A stretch of 64,000 bases of DNA. Origin: GCA-2683825 sp965662355. GTDB lineage: Bacteria > Planctomycetota > UBA1135 > GCA-002686595. Under the pieces are notes generated by a model. That model worked only from the letters and a program-made list of their open reading frames with translations. It ran no database searches and was not told the DNA's origin. Made by a program: the position numbers and the translations under genes. Below are positions 54,493 through 63,014 of this stretch, piece after piece; position 1 is the stretch's first letter; the number at the start of each line of letters is the position of its first letter. The stretch covers positions 62,001 to 126,000 of the forward strand of contig CBFIHP010000008.1 of NCBI GenBank assembly GCA_965662355.1, in the 5' to 3' direction.

Positions 54493-54496
54493 TGCG

Positions 54497-55720
54497 ATGG
54501 TTCAAACCCAGCTCCAGCACGAGCTTGCCGGTCTCGAGGTCTCGATCACCGGCCGGCTGGCATCGATGAGCCGCGACGAGGCACAGGAACGGCTCCTCGA
54601 CGTGGGCGCTCTCTTCGTGGGCGCTCCCCGCGAATCGACCGCCTACCTCTTCGTCGGACAGGGCGGCGCTCCCCTCGGTGAGGACGGACGGCTGACGAAC
54701 AGCTTGCGCCTGGCTCGCGACCTGCAGGGGCAAGGCAAGTCGATCCGCATCGCTTCCGAGGAAGAGCTCTTGCGCCTGCTCGGCATCGAGGAACGCCGCG
54801 CCGACTTCGAGCGCCTCTACACCACCGCCCAACTGGCGCGCATCCTCGACGTGCCCCAGGCCCGCATCCGGACCTGGGTTCGCCACGGTCTCATCGAGCC
54901 GGTCAAGGAATCGAAACGCCTCAAGTACTTCGACTTCCGTCAGGTCGCCGACGCCAAGGCCCTCTCGCGCCTGACCGCCGACGGTGTAAAGCCCAAGCGC
55001 ATCAAGGACAGCCTCGCCGCCCTCGGTGCCTGGATGCCCTCGCCGACGCGCTCCCTGGCCCAGCTCGAAACCCTGGAGGAGGACGGCGCTCTCGTCGTGC
55101 GCACCGACGACGGTTCGCTCGTGGAGGCCAGCGGCCAACTACGCCTCGACTTCGAGGATCACGCAGAGACGCAAACCCCCGAGATGTCCCGCGCCCTCAG
55201 CATCGATTTTCCACGCGCCCAGACGGCCGCCAAGGCCGACGAAAAATCCGTCTCGGTCCCCGACGCCGAGCTGTGGTTCCAACGCGGCATCCGCCTCGAG
55301 GACAAAGACCGTCCCGAGGAAGCGATCCTCGCCTACGCCCGCGCCCTCGACCCCTCGGATCCGCGCGCGGAAGTCGCTTTCAACCTGGGCAACGTGCTCT
55401 ATCAAGTCGAGCGTGCCGAGGAAGCCTGTCAGTGCTTCGGGCTCGCCACGGAGGTCGATCCCGAGTACGTCGAGGCCTGGAACAACCTGGGCAACACCTG
55501 CGTCGATCTCGAACGCTTCGACGAGGCCATCGAGGCCTTCCAGCGCGCCCTCGCCCTCGCCCCGGACTACGCCGACGCCCACTTCAACCTGGCCGAGACC
55601 TACGCCGCCCAGGGCGACCTCGACCAGGCCCGCGAGCACTGGCTCGCCTACCTCGAGGAAGACCCCCACAGCACGTGGGCCCTGGAAGTCCGCGCGCGCT
55701 TGCGGCGCACCGAAGGCTAG
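54497..55720 (+). CDS. BRCT-MerR-TPR protein encoded beside Ku and ligase
   Basis: 407 residues from the ATG at 54497. Residues about 10-96 match a BRCT domain (VSITGRLASMSRDEA, a LFVGQG strand, SIRIASEEELLRLL); BRCT domains bind phosphopeptides or DNA ends. Residues about 107-175 are a MerR-type winged helix (YTTAQLARILDVPQARIRTWVRHGLIEP). Residues about 255-400 are at least three TPRs (EVAFNLGNVLYQVERAEEAC, AWNNLGNTCVDLERFDEAI, AHFNLAETYAAQGDLDQA). No catalytic domain is visible. Position directly after Ku and the ligase (89-base gap) suggests a role in the regulation or assembly of end joining. A plain MerR/TPR regulator unrelated to repair is the alternative. Confidence 0.8.
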   Translation: MVQTQLQHELAGLEVSITGRLASMSRDEAQERLLDVGALFVGAPRESTAYLFVGQGGAPLGEDGRLTNSLRLARDLQGQGKSIRIASEEELLRLLGIEERRADFERLYTTAQLARILDVPQARIRTWVRHGLIEPVKESKRLKYFDFRQVADAKALSRLTADGVKPKRIKDSLAALGAWMPSPTRSLAQLETLEEDGALVVRTDDGSLVEASGQLRLDFEDHAETQTPEMSRALSIDFPRAQTAAKADEKSVSVPDAELWFQRGIRLEDKDRPEEAILAYARALDPSDPRAEVAFNLGNVLYQVERAEEACQCFGLATEVDPEYVEAWNNLGNTCVDLERFDEAIEAFQRALALAPDYADAHFNLAETYAAQGDLDQAREHWLAYLEEDPHSTWALEVRARLRRTEG

Positions 55721-55724
55721 GCCC

Positions 55725-57086
55725 TCAGTAGCCCATGTCGTCGAGCTTCGACTGCGCTTCGGCGCCCGGAGGCGGAATGGCGATACCGCCGTCCTCGCGG
55801 GCCATGAAGCGACGGAGCTCTCTCTCCAGCCGCTGGGCCAAGGCGTCGAGATTCTCGCCGTAGCGGTTGTTCAACTCGCCGGGGTCGCTCGTGAGATCGA
55901 AGAGCTCGAAGCGCTCCAGAATCTCGTTGTGACATAGCTTCAAGCCGCCACTGCGCACCATGGCCGTGATGTCGGCGTGGGGTACACGCTCGATCCAGTT
56001 CTCGTGGTCGGCCTCGGAGTAAATCACCCGCTCGAGAGGTGGCAGACTCCGCCCTCGGAGCGCGTCGGCCAGATTCACGCCTTCGTGGGTGGCGCAGGAG
56101 CCCAGCCCGAGCCACCCGAGAATCGTCGGCGCGACGTCCACCAGGCTCACCGGTTCCTCGAGGACATGGTTCGCCTGGACACCGGGTCCACGCACGATCC
56201 AGGGGACACCGAGAACCTCCTGGTATTGCGTACGCCCGTGCAAGCTACCGCCGCGCTCGCCGAACTCTTCGCCGTGATCCGAGGTCAAGACGACCAGTGT
56301 GTTCTCCGTCAGCCCCAGCTCGTCGAGACGGGACAGAAGCACCTCCAGGAGATCGTCCAGGCGCCGTACCTCGGCCTCATAGCGCTGGCGCAGGAAGCGC
56401 GCGTCGTCCGTGGTGATGTCCCGTCCACGCTTGCGATAGCGCGACAGTTGCCGGGTCGTTCCGTTCAGCGGGCCCTCGTAGGGTTCCACGAACATCCCCT
56501 CGTAAGGAATGCCCGCGTCGTAGGCCGAATGAGCGTCGTAGTAGTGCAGGAAGAGAAAGAAGGGCTTGCGCATCTGCGCCAGGGCCTCGAAGGCCCTGGC
56601 ATTGACCTCCTCGCCGCGGTTCTGGACCGTCCTCGTGTCGGGGTCCAGCTCGAAGATGTACTCCGCATGGCGAAAGCCGGCTTGCAAGCCATAGCGCGGC
56701 TCGCCGAGGTGATAGGTGTTGACGACGGCCCGGGTCTCGTAGCCGGCCGCCTGCAGCCGTGTCGCCAGGGTCGGCAGGTCCGGATCCAGGGTCTTCTCGT
56801 GGTTCTTCAGCCCGTGGGTCCGCGGATAGGTACCGGTGAAGAGCGAGGCGTGGGCCGGCAGCGTCCAGGGCGCGGTGGAAGAGCAGTCCGCGAAGCGCGT
56901 CCCCTCGCGCGCAAGTCGATCGATCGTCGGCGACGTCTCGCGCGGATTGTCGTAGCAACCGAGAATGTCCGCCCGCACCGTGTCGATCGAGATCAAGAGC
57001 ACGTTGGGCGGCACCTCTTTCTCCGTTCCGCACCCCGCCAGGCACAGGAAAGCGATCCCGAGCTGCCGCATCAGGAGAGGCCTCAT
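55725..57086 (-). CDS. Alkaline phosphatase/sulfatase-superfamily lipoprotein (Thr at the nucleophile site)
   Basis: 453 residues from the ATG at 57086, which overlaps the upstream stop by 4 bases. Lipobox LAGC, then the sulfatase fold with the metal motif VLLISIDTVRADILGCYD and a second metal site TSDHGEEFGERG. The nucleophile region reads APWTLPAHASLFTG: the formylglycine Cys/Ser position of sulfatases is Thr, and the following Arg is His. Threonine is the nucleophile in phosphoethanolamine- and phosphoglycerol-transferase relatives, so a sulfatase reaction cannot be assumed. It converges on the BRCT gene with a 4-base gap. Confidence 0.88.
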   Translation of the reverse strand: MRPLLMRQLGIAFLCLAGCGTEKEVPPNVLLISIDTVRADILGCYDNPRETSPTIDRLAREGTRFADCSSTAPWTLPAHASLFTGTYPRTHGLKNHEKTLDPDLPTLATRLQAAGYETRAVVNTYHLGEPRYGLQAGFRHAEYIFELDPDTRTVQNRGEEVNARAFEALAQMRKPFFLFLHYYDAHSAYDAGIPYEGMFVEPYEGPLNGTTRQLSRYRKRGRDITTDDARFLRQRYEAEVRRLDDLLEVLLSRLDELGLTENTLVVLTSDHGEEFGERGGSLHGRTQYQEVLGVPWIVRGPGVQANHVLEEPVSLVDVAPTILGWLGLGSCATHEGVNLADALRGRSLPPLERVIYSEADHENWIERVPHADITAMVRSGGLKLCHNEILERFELFDLTSDPGELNNRYGENLDALAQRLERELRRFMAREDGGIAIPPPGAEAQSKLDDMGY

Positions 57087-58708
57087 CGAATCGCCCGGTT
57101 GGCATAGAGCCGACCGCCGTCGGGGAAGCGCTGCACGAGGGCGTAGCGCTCGAGGAACTCCGTTGACTTCAGGAAGTTCGCATAGTGCACGTAGTTTGGG
57201 AAGACGGTGGCCTGGGGTTGCGTCCGACGCGAGCTCTCGGGTATCTGCGCGCTGGCGTACACGAAATCGATCGGGCGCACCCTTTCGTCCAACCTCAAGA
57301 GGTCCTGGGGGAAGGTCGGCCAGCGAACCGAGCGGCGCCGAGCGTCCAGGGCCAGGGCGTAGGAGACATCCGAGGCGATGAGAGCCTCGGCGGCGCACAG
57401 CTCCTGAATCTCCTCGACGGGCACGCGCGGCGCCTGGCCCGCCGGCACTCCCAGGCCCTTTTGCAAGAGAGACACCGCCCCGGGCAGGGCGGCCAGACCG
57501 AACAGAGCCGCAACCGCGAGCTTCTGGTGAGCGCTAGCGAGGCTCGGAAGAGAACGCAGGAGGCCACGGAGAAGGAGCGCCGCGCCGATCAACATCGGAG
57601 CGCGGTAGGGATACGAGAAGCGCGGCGTGGGATACGAGAGACTCTCCGCGAGCACGTGCACCAGCAACATGCCGAGACAAAAGCGCAGGAACAGGAGCGC
57701 GTTGCCTGCGCCCGGAAACCTGTGTCGAGGCGTGAGCCCGAAGAGCATCGCGTAGGCCAGGATCGAGTACATCGCGCTCTGGTAGATCGGTTGCTTCAAG
57801 TGTTGCAACAGCCCAAAGCGAAACTTCGCGAGGAGCGCCCCACCATGTTCCGAGAGAAGAGCCCCCATCGTCAGTGGCGCATCGATGCGCATCTCGAAGT
57901 CCGACCCCACGGCGGTGGTGCCGAAGCCGAAGCTACGCGTCGTGGTGAACGAAAAGTTGGGCTCGCCGGCATGGACGAGGTTGTGGGCCATCCAGGGAGC
58001 GAGGGCTAACAGGCATCCTGCGATGAAACTGGCACCGATCTTCAGCCGTACTTCCCTGGGAGCATCCCAGGCGAGCAACAGCAAGCTGATTGGAAGCGCA
58101 CCGGCGAACTGGGTTTTCGCCAGATACAGAAGCGCGGCTCCCAGCCCGACGACAAAGGCCCCTTTCGAGGTGCGCGGAACGAACAGCAACGCGATTGCAT
58201 GAAGCGCCAGTAGAAACGCCGCCTGGCTGTCCACCATGCCGCTGTAGGCATCGATCCAGAGTTCCCGATCCGAAGCGAGCACCGAGACGATCCCCAGGCC
58301 GATCCAGCGCGACCCCGAGAGCCGCTCCGCCAGCCACCCGAAGAGCGCCAACCCGCACACGAAGAAGAACCCCGAGCGCACAATGGCCGCGCTCACGGGG
58401 TCGTCGATGAAGAGCTGAAAGAGCCCAGCCCCGGCGACCGACAGCGGATAGCGATAGAGATCCGGCCAGGGCTCGTCGGGACCCATCCCGCGCTCGTGAA
58501 AGAACACCAGGTGCCGGGGAAAGGCCTGCAGGCCCGTGAATCCCTGCCCCTCGGCCAGCTGGCGCCCCATCTGGGCGTAGTCGTACGCGTCGGCGTTGTA
58601 GAACTGCTCGCGCGTGTATCCACGCGCAAAGACCACCGACAACAAGAGCGCTGCCGCGACCCAGATCCCCATCGACACGAGGCGGGGGTTCAGGGAACGG
58701 GTGTTCAC
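57083..58708 (-). CDS. GT-C/PMT-like integral membrane protein
   Basis: 541 residues with about ten TM helices, an early aspartate after the first helix (NADAYDYAQMGRQLAEGQGF) in the place of a GT-C catalytic acid, and a C-terminal soluble part of about 130 residues. The pattern fits the dolichyl-phosphate-mannose or arabinosyltransferase-like GT39/GT83 groups. Donor and acceptor are unknown. The gene is flanked by two paralogous sulfatase-fold lipoproteins, 12 bases from one and overlapping the other, suggesting one unit that builds and modifies an exported glycan. Confidence 0.7.
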   Translation of the reverse strand: MNTRSLNPRLVSMGIWVAAALLLSVVFARGYTREQFYNADAYDYAQMGRQLAEGQGFTGLQAFPRHLVFFHERGMGPDEPWPDLYRYPLSVAGAGLFQLFIDDPVSAAIVRSGFFFVCGLALFGWLAERLSGSRWIGLGIVSVLASDRELWIDAYSGMVDSQAAFLLALHAIALLFVPRTSKGAFVVGLGAALLYLAKTQFAGALPISLLLLAWDAPREVRLKIGASFIAGCLLALAPWMAHNLVHAGEPNFSFTTTRSFGFGTTAVGSDFEMRIDAPLTMGALLSEHGGALLAKFRFGLLQHLKQPIYQSAMYSILAYAMLFGLTPRHRFPGAGNALLFLRFCLGMLLVHVLAESLSYPTPRFSYPYRAPMLIGAALLLRGLLRSLPSLASAHQKLAVAALFGLAALPGAVSLLQKGLGVPAGQAPRVPVEEIQELCAAEALIASDVSYALALDARRRSVRWPTFPQDLLRLDERVRPIDFVYASAQIPESSRRTQPQATVFPNYVHYANFLKSTEFLERYALVQRFPDGGRLYANRAIR

Positions 58709-58720
58709 GCGGGCGGGCGG

Positions 58721-60157
58721 TTATTCCGCGTAGCCAAGTTCGCGGAGTTTTTGCATCTCGGCCTCGCCCGGAGGCGTGATGCGGTTGCCCGTTCCTTCGT
58801 TGCGCATGTAATCGTTCAGCTCGCTTTTCAGGAACTCGAGCTTGTCACGCTCCTGTTGCGAGATGTCGTTCTGTTCACCCGGATCGGACTCGATGTTGTA
58901 GAGCTCGTAGCGCTTGGTGATCTCGTTGAAATGCAGCTTGTCGTTCGCCAGGCGGATCATCCAGGCGACGTCGGCGTACTTGGCGCGCTTGCCGCCGGCT
59001 TCGATCCAGTTGTTGTGGTCCGCCTCGCCAAAAATGTAGCGCGGCGCGTTCAGCTTGTCGGGGTTCAGCCAGGCCAGGGTCAGGTCCAGACCGTCGAATT
59101 CGGCCTCGGTGCGCACGCCCGTCATCTTGAGGATGGTGGGAACGACATCGACCAGACTCACTCCTCCGGAGTGAGTCGAACCCGGGGGGATACTCGGACC
59201 GCGCATGATCAACGGAATGCCGAGCAGCTCCTGATACTGACTTCGACCGTGGAGCACGCCACCGTGTTCGCCGTACTCCTCGCCGTGATCGGACGTGATC
59301 ACGACGAGCGTGTTCTCGCGCAAGCCACGATCGTCCAGATAGCTGAAGAGGCCGGCCAGGATGTCATCCAGCTGACGGATTTCCGCGTCGTACATCTGGC
59401 GCAGGAAGCGCGCGTCGTCGTCGGTGATCGTCTCGCCGCGAACTCGATAGCCGACGAGCTGTTGGGTGTTCCCCGTCAGCGGGCCATCGTACGGTTCGAC
59501 AAACATCTGCTTGTACTTCGGTGCCGGCGTGAAGTCCGTGTGCACGTCGTAGTAGTGCAGGAAGAGAAAGAACGGGGTCTCGCCAGCTTCCTTTTGATGT
59601 CCCTCCAGGACTCGCAACGCTTTGCGCGTGATCGCTGGACCACGGTTGCCGATCCCCAGCGCCGGTAGGCCCTGGGCGTTGAGCTTGCCGGGGATCTGCT
59701 CTTGTTCGAGCACGTACTCGAAGCTGTCGAAGTCCTTGGTCAAGCCATAGCGCTCGGTGGCGATGTTGTGCGAGTTGACGATGGCCATCGTCTTGAAGCC
59801 AGCACCCTTCAGGAACGTCGCAAGCGAGGGGATGTCGCCCAGCGTGCGGGTGTGATCCTTCACGCCGTGGGTGCTGGGATAGAGCCCGGTCAACATCGAG
59901 GCGTGGCCCGGCAACGTCCAGGGCGCGGTCGAGCTGCAGTCCTCGAAGACGATGCCATCGGCAGCGATGTTGTCCAGGGTTGGCGACGTCGGGCGCTCGT
60001 AGCCGTAGCAACCGAGGTGATCGGGCCGCAGCGTATCGATCGAGATCAGGATGACGTTCTTCGCCGCACCCCCACCAGCTCCGCAAGAGGTGACGGCAAG
60101 AAGAGCCACGAGAACCGAGGCGAGCTGGAAGAACGACGAACGGAACGGGGTGGACAT
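58721..60157 (-). CDS. Second sulfatase-superfamily lipoprotein (Thr at the nucleophile site)
   Basis: 478 residues. The lipobox VTSC (cysteine 25) is followed by the fold: metal motif VILISIDTLRPDHLGCYGY, nucleophile region APWTLPGHASMLTG with Thr in place of Cys/Ser, and metal site TSDHGEEYGEHGG. It is a clear paralogue of the protein at 55725-57086, with the same HYYDxH and DDARFLRQ segments. The activity is unknown; an extracytoplasmic phosphodiesterase or transferase is as likely as a sulfatase. It is the first gene of the three-gene unit. Confidence 0.88.
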   Translation of the reverse strand: MSTPFRSSFFQLASVLVALLAVTSCGAGGGAAKNVILISIDTLRPDHLGCYGYERPTSPTLDNIAADGIVFEDCSSTAPWTLPGHASMLTGLYPSTHGVKDHTRTLGDIPSLATFLKGAGFKTMAIVNSHNIATERYGLTKDFDSFEYVLEQEQIPGKLNAQGLPALGIGNRGPAITRKALRVLEGHQKEAGETPFFLFLHYYDVHTDFTPAPKYKQMFVEPYDGPLTGNTQQLVGYRVRGETITDDDARFLRQMYDAEIRQLDDILAGLFSYLDDRGLRENTLVVITSDHGEEYGEHGGVLHGRSQYQELLGIPLIMRGPSIPPGSTHSGGVSLVDVVPTILKMTGVRTEAEFDGLDLTLAWLNPDKLNAPRYIFGEADHNNWIEAGGKRAKYADVAWMIRLANDKLHFNEITKRYELYNIESDPGEQNDISQQERDKLEFLKSELNDYMRNEGTGNRITPPGEAEMQKLRELGYAE

Positions 60158-60293
60158 GGGTCAGGTGGGTTCGCTGGGTCGGTCCGCGAAGGGGGCGCGC
60201 AGAGGCTACCCCCAGGACAGGAAGGGACCAAGCCCTTCTCTACGCACAGCTCCTCCCGGCGTTGGAAGTCGCTCCGGAGAACGCGGAGTTCCC

Positions 60294-62357
60294 TCACCGC
60301 GCCCGCAGATACTCCTCGAGAGCACCGATGGCATCGGCCAGGCTTTCGGGCTTGCTGAGAACGGGCCGGAAGAGATCTCCCTGGGCCGCCAGCCGCTCGG
60401 GAACGGTCTGGATCGTGTGATGCGAAGGGTGCAGGTCCTTTTCGAGTTCGTCCCACGCAAGGGGCGTCGATACGGTCGCGCCGCGCACCGGCCGCACGAC
60501 ATAGGGCGGAACCACGGTCTGGCCCTTACGGTTCTGTCCGAAGTCGATGTAGACCTTGCCCTCGCGCTGGGAAATCGCGCGCTCGACGGTCGCGATCTCG
60601 GGCAGGTCGCGGGCGACGATGCGCGCCACGCTCTCGCAGAACATCGTCGCGTGATCGTAGGTGTAGCCGGGTTCGAGGCCGATGAAGATGTGCAAACCCG
60701 AAGCGCCCGAGGTCTTCAAGAGCGGGTGCAGCCCGAGACCACGCAGCACACGTCCCACCTCGCGCGCGATGCGAATCACGTCATTGAACGGCGCCTCCTT
60801 CGGGTCGAGGTCGATCACCGCCCAGTCCGGAGAGTCCGGGGACTCGACGCGCGACATCCACGGATGGAGATCGATCGAGCCCAGGTTCGCTATGTAGAGC
60901 AAGGTATCGCGTTCGTCGCACACCATGTAGCGAATGGAGTCGCCACGATGGCGACTCGCAATGTCGGCGGTACGAATCCACTCGGGGGTCTGTGGCTTGG
61001 CGTCCTTCTGGTAGAACGACTTGCCATCGATGCCGTCGGGAAAGCGGTTCAGGTGAATCGGCCGATCGCGCAGGTACGGCAACAGCGTGTCCGCTACCGC
61101 CTCGTAGAAGCCGATCATGTCGCCCTTCGTGAAGCCCTCGGCAGGCCAGAAGACCTTGTCCAGGTTGGAGAACTTCACGCGGCCCGGGCCGCCCTCTTGC
61201 TTGACCTGCTCCAAGGCCTGACCCACGGGCAGCGCTTCCCCATCGCGCTCGCCTTCCAGCCCCGCCTCGATCGGAATCTCGCGCCAACTGTCGGAAGCGC
61301 CCGCCACGTAGGGCGCATCGGCGCGTTTCGCCACCAGCGCCGGCAAACCGGCCGCGGCGACTGTCTCGTAGAGATCCTTGCCGTTGCCGGGGACATGATC
61401 GAGAAAGAGAACGTTGTGCACCGGCGGAATCAACGCGCGCAGCGCGGCCTTGCGATCCAGCTGGGAAAGGACGCGTAGGTCGTACTCCTCGACGTACAAG
61501 AGATCGAAGGCGTAGTAGACGACGCCCTCCAGCTCCCCCGCCGCCAGACGCCGCTCGAGGAGCTCGGCCGAGGGGCGCCCGTTGTCGTCCAGGGTCAGGA
61601 GCACGCCGTCCAGCAGCGCACTCTCGGCCCGCAGCGCCCCCAGATCCTGGAGCACCAGGGGGATCTTCCTGCGCAGACCGCGTAGCTCGACCTTGTCGCC
61701 GCGCTTGGCCGCCAGCAATCGCCGGCCTTCGAAGCGAGCCTCGAAGAGCCAACCGGGATCGGAGAAAGCGCGGGTCGGCTTGCCCGCCTTCATCTTGCGC
61801 ACCGTGCGTGGAAAGCCCGCTTCCTTCGCGCTCGTCAGATCGACGCCCAGGGCGGAGTCGCGACGCACGCCTGCGTAGCGGTCCTTCGACTTGAAGAGCA
61901 GCCAGCTGTTGTCCGCCTGTTTCGTCCGCACCAGGTGCCACTCCCCGCGCAGTCGCCGACCGTAGAGGATGATCTTGAACTCGCCCCTGTCCATGGCGCT
62001 GTCTTCGTTCAAGAGCCGGTAGCGGCCGCGATCCCAGATCGTCATCGTCCCCGCGCCGTACTCGCCCTTGGGGATGACGCCCGAAAACTCCGTGTAGCGC
62101 AGCGGATGGTCCTCCGTGCGCATCGCCAGATGCTTGTCCTTCGAGTCGTACGAAAAGCCCTTGGGCACCGCCCACGACAAGAGCACGCCTTCGCGCTCCA
62201 GGCGCAGGTCATAGTGCAAGCGCCGCGCCTCGTGGCGGTGCACCACGAACTGTCGCAGCTCGCCGACATCTCCCCTCGGAACCACCGGCCCGGGCTCGGG
62301 AGTGCGCTTGAAGTCGCGCTTTTTACCGTAGTCCTCGAGCGGCTTCTTCTTCGGCAC
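60294..62357 (-). CDS. ligD: LigD-like NHEJ protein: phosphoesterase, degenerate ligase, polymerase
   Basis: 687 residues. The 3'-phosphoesterase domain (about 33-165) has HRHEARRLHYDLRLE and KGEYGAGTM. A ligase-like region (about 195-365) has lost its catalytic signature: motif I reads EARFEGRR (R208 instead of the nucleophile Lys), motif III LDGV, motif IV PALVAK, and motif V WREIP without lysines. The OB-fold is missing: only about 30 residues separate it from the polymerase. The C-terminal primase-like polymerase (about 394-687) is intact: KVFWPAEGFTKGDM, AVIDLDPK with the metal Asp pair, KTSGASGLHIF. Domain order PE-Lig-Pol is unusual versus Mycobacterium (Pol-PE-Lig) but as in Pseudomonas. 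Confidence 0.9.
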   Translation of the reverse strand: MPKKKPLEDYGKKRDFKRTPEPGPVVPRGDVGELRQFVVHRHEARRLHYDLRLEREGVLLSWAVPKGFSYDSKDKHLAMRTEDHPLRYTEFSGVIPKGEYGAGTMTIWDRGRYRLLNEDSAMDRGEFKIILYGRRLRGEWHLVRTKQADNSWLLFKSKDRYAGVRRDSALGVDLTSAKEAGFPRTVRKMKAGKPTRAFSDPGWLFEARFEGRRLLAAKRGDKVELRGLRRKIPLVLQDLGALRAESALLDGVLLTLDDNGRPSAELLERRLAAGELEGVVYYAFDLLYVEEYDLRVLSQLDRKAALRALIPPVHNVLFLDHVPGNGKDLYETVAAAGLPALVAKRADAPYVAGASDSWREIPIEAGLEGERDGEALPVGQALEQVKQEGGPGRVKFSNLDKVFWPAEGFTKGDMIGFYEAVADTLLPYLRDRPIHLNRFPDGIDGKSFYQKDAKPQTPEWIRTADIASRHRGDSIRYMVCDERDTLLYIANLGSIDLHPWMSRVESPDSPDWAVIDLDPKEAPFNDVIRIAREVGRVLRGLGLHPLLKTSGASGLHIFIGLEPGYTYDHATMFCESVARIVARDLPEIATVERAISQREGKVYIDFGQNRKGQTVVPPYVVRPVRGATVSTPLAWDELEKDLHPSHHTIQTVPERLAAQGDLFRPVLSKPESLADAIGALEEYLRAR

Positions 62358-62367
62358 GGCCTTCCCC

Positions 62368-62892
62368 TCAGCGCTGGAGGATGCCCAGATACTCGGCCCA
62401 GGGGCCGACTTCCTCGGCGTAACGCTTGGCCATGACGCGCGCGATCTGCGCGATGTGGGCCTGGTCGTGGACGACCCAGGTCGCGAGCAGCTGGCGCAGG
62501 TTGACCGCTCCCAGGGTTGGATGGCTTCCCGAGAGCTTCAGGTCCTCGTCGCTGAGCTCCATCGTGCGCAGGGCGGCGACATTGCGGCTTCGCAACTCCT
62601 CGAAACGATCGAGCAGCTCCGCAAGGCTCTGCCCCTCGTATCGATGGCGAAAGCCGGTGCGATCGAAGGGCTCGAAGGCAACCTGCGGGCCGTGTTCGAG
62701 GATGACGTGGGTGCGGGTGAGCCAGTCCTCCTCCTCGCCCTGGACCAGGTGGCCGATAACGTCCCGTGACGAGAAGGAGTCGGGCCCCTCACGGGCCTCG
62801 ACCCAGGGAAGCGCGAGATCGCGCATCCAGGAGCGGCAGATCGAGGGGGTCCGCTCGAGAAGATCGAGCGCTTCTTCCAGTTGAAAGCTCAC
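62368..62892 (-). CDS. DinB/YfiT-like four-helix protein (GTG start)
   Basis: 174 residues from GTG at 62892 (VSFQLEEALDLLERTP), preceded by GAGAG; the in-frame extension upstream is not family-like. The DinB fold is suggested by the histidine set H in IGHLVQGEEEDW, then HDQAH near the end of the last long helix (WVVHDQAHIAQIARVMAKRY), which would bind a metal ion. DinB-like proteins include thiol-dependent transferases and stress proteins. The substrate is unknown. It lies 10 bases upstream of ligD in the same direction, so the two may be cotranscribed. Confidence 0.82.
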   Translation of the reverse strand: MSFQLEEALDLLERTPSICRSWMRDLALPWVEAREGPDSFSSRDVIGHLVQGEEEDWLTRTHVILEHGPQVAFEPFDRTGFRHRYEGQSLAELLDRFEELRSRNVAALRTMELSDEDLKLSGSHPTLGAVNLRQLLATWVVHDQAHIAQIARVMAKRYAEEVGPWAEYLGILQR

Positions 62893-63014
62893 GCTGTTTC
62901 GCTCTCTTTCATGATCGGTTCGATGTCCGGTGTTAAAAGCTCGGATGTCCGAGGCCTGGGAGTCCCCTCCTCGTAGCATGGCGCAGCCAAGGCCGCGAGA
63001 CCACCATCCAAACG

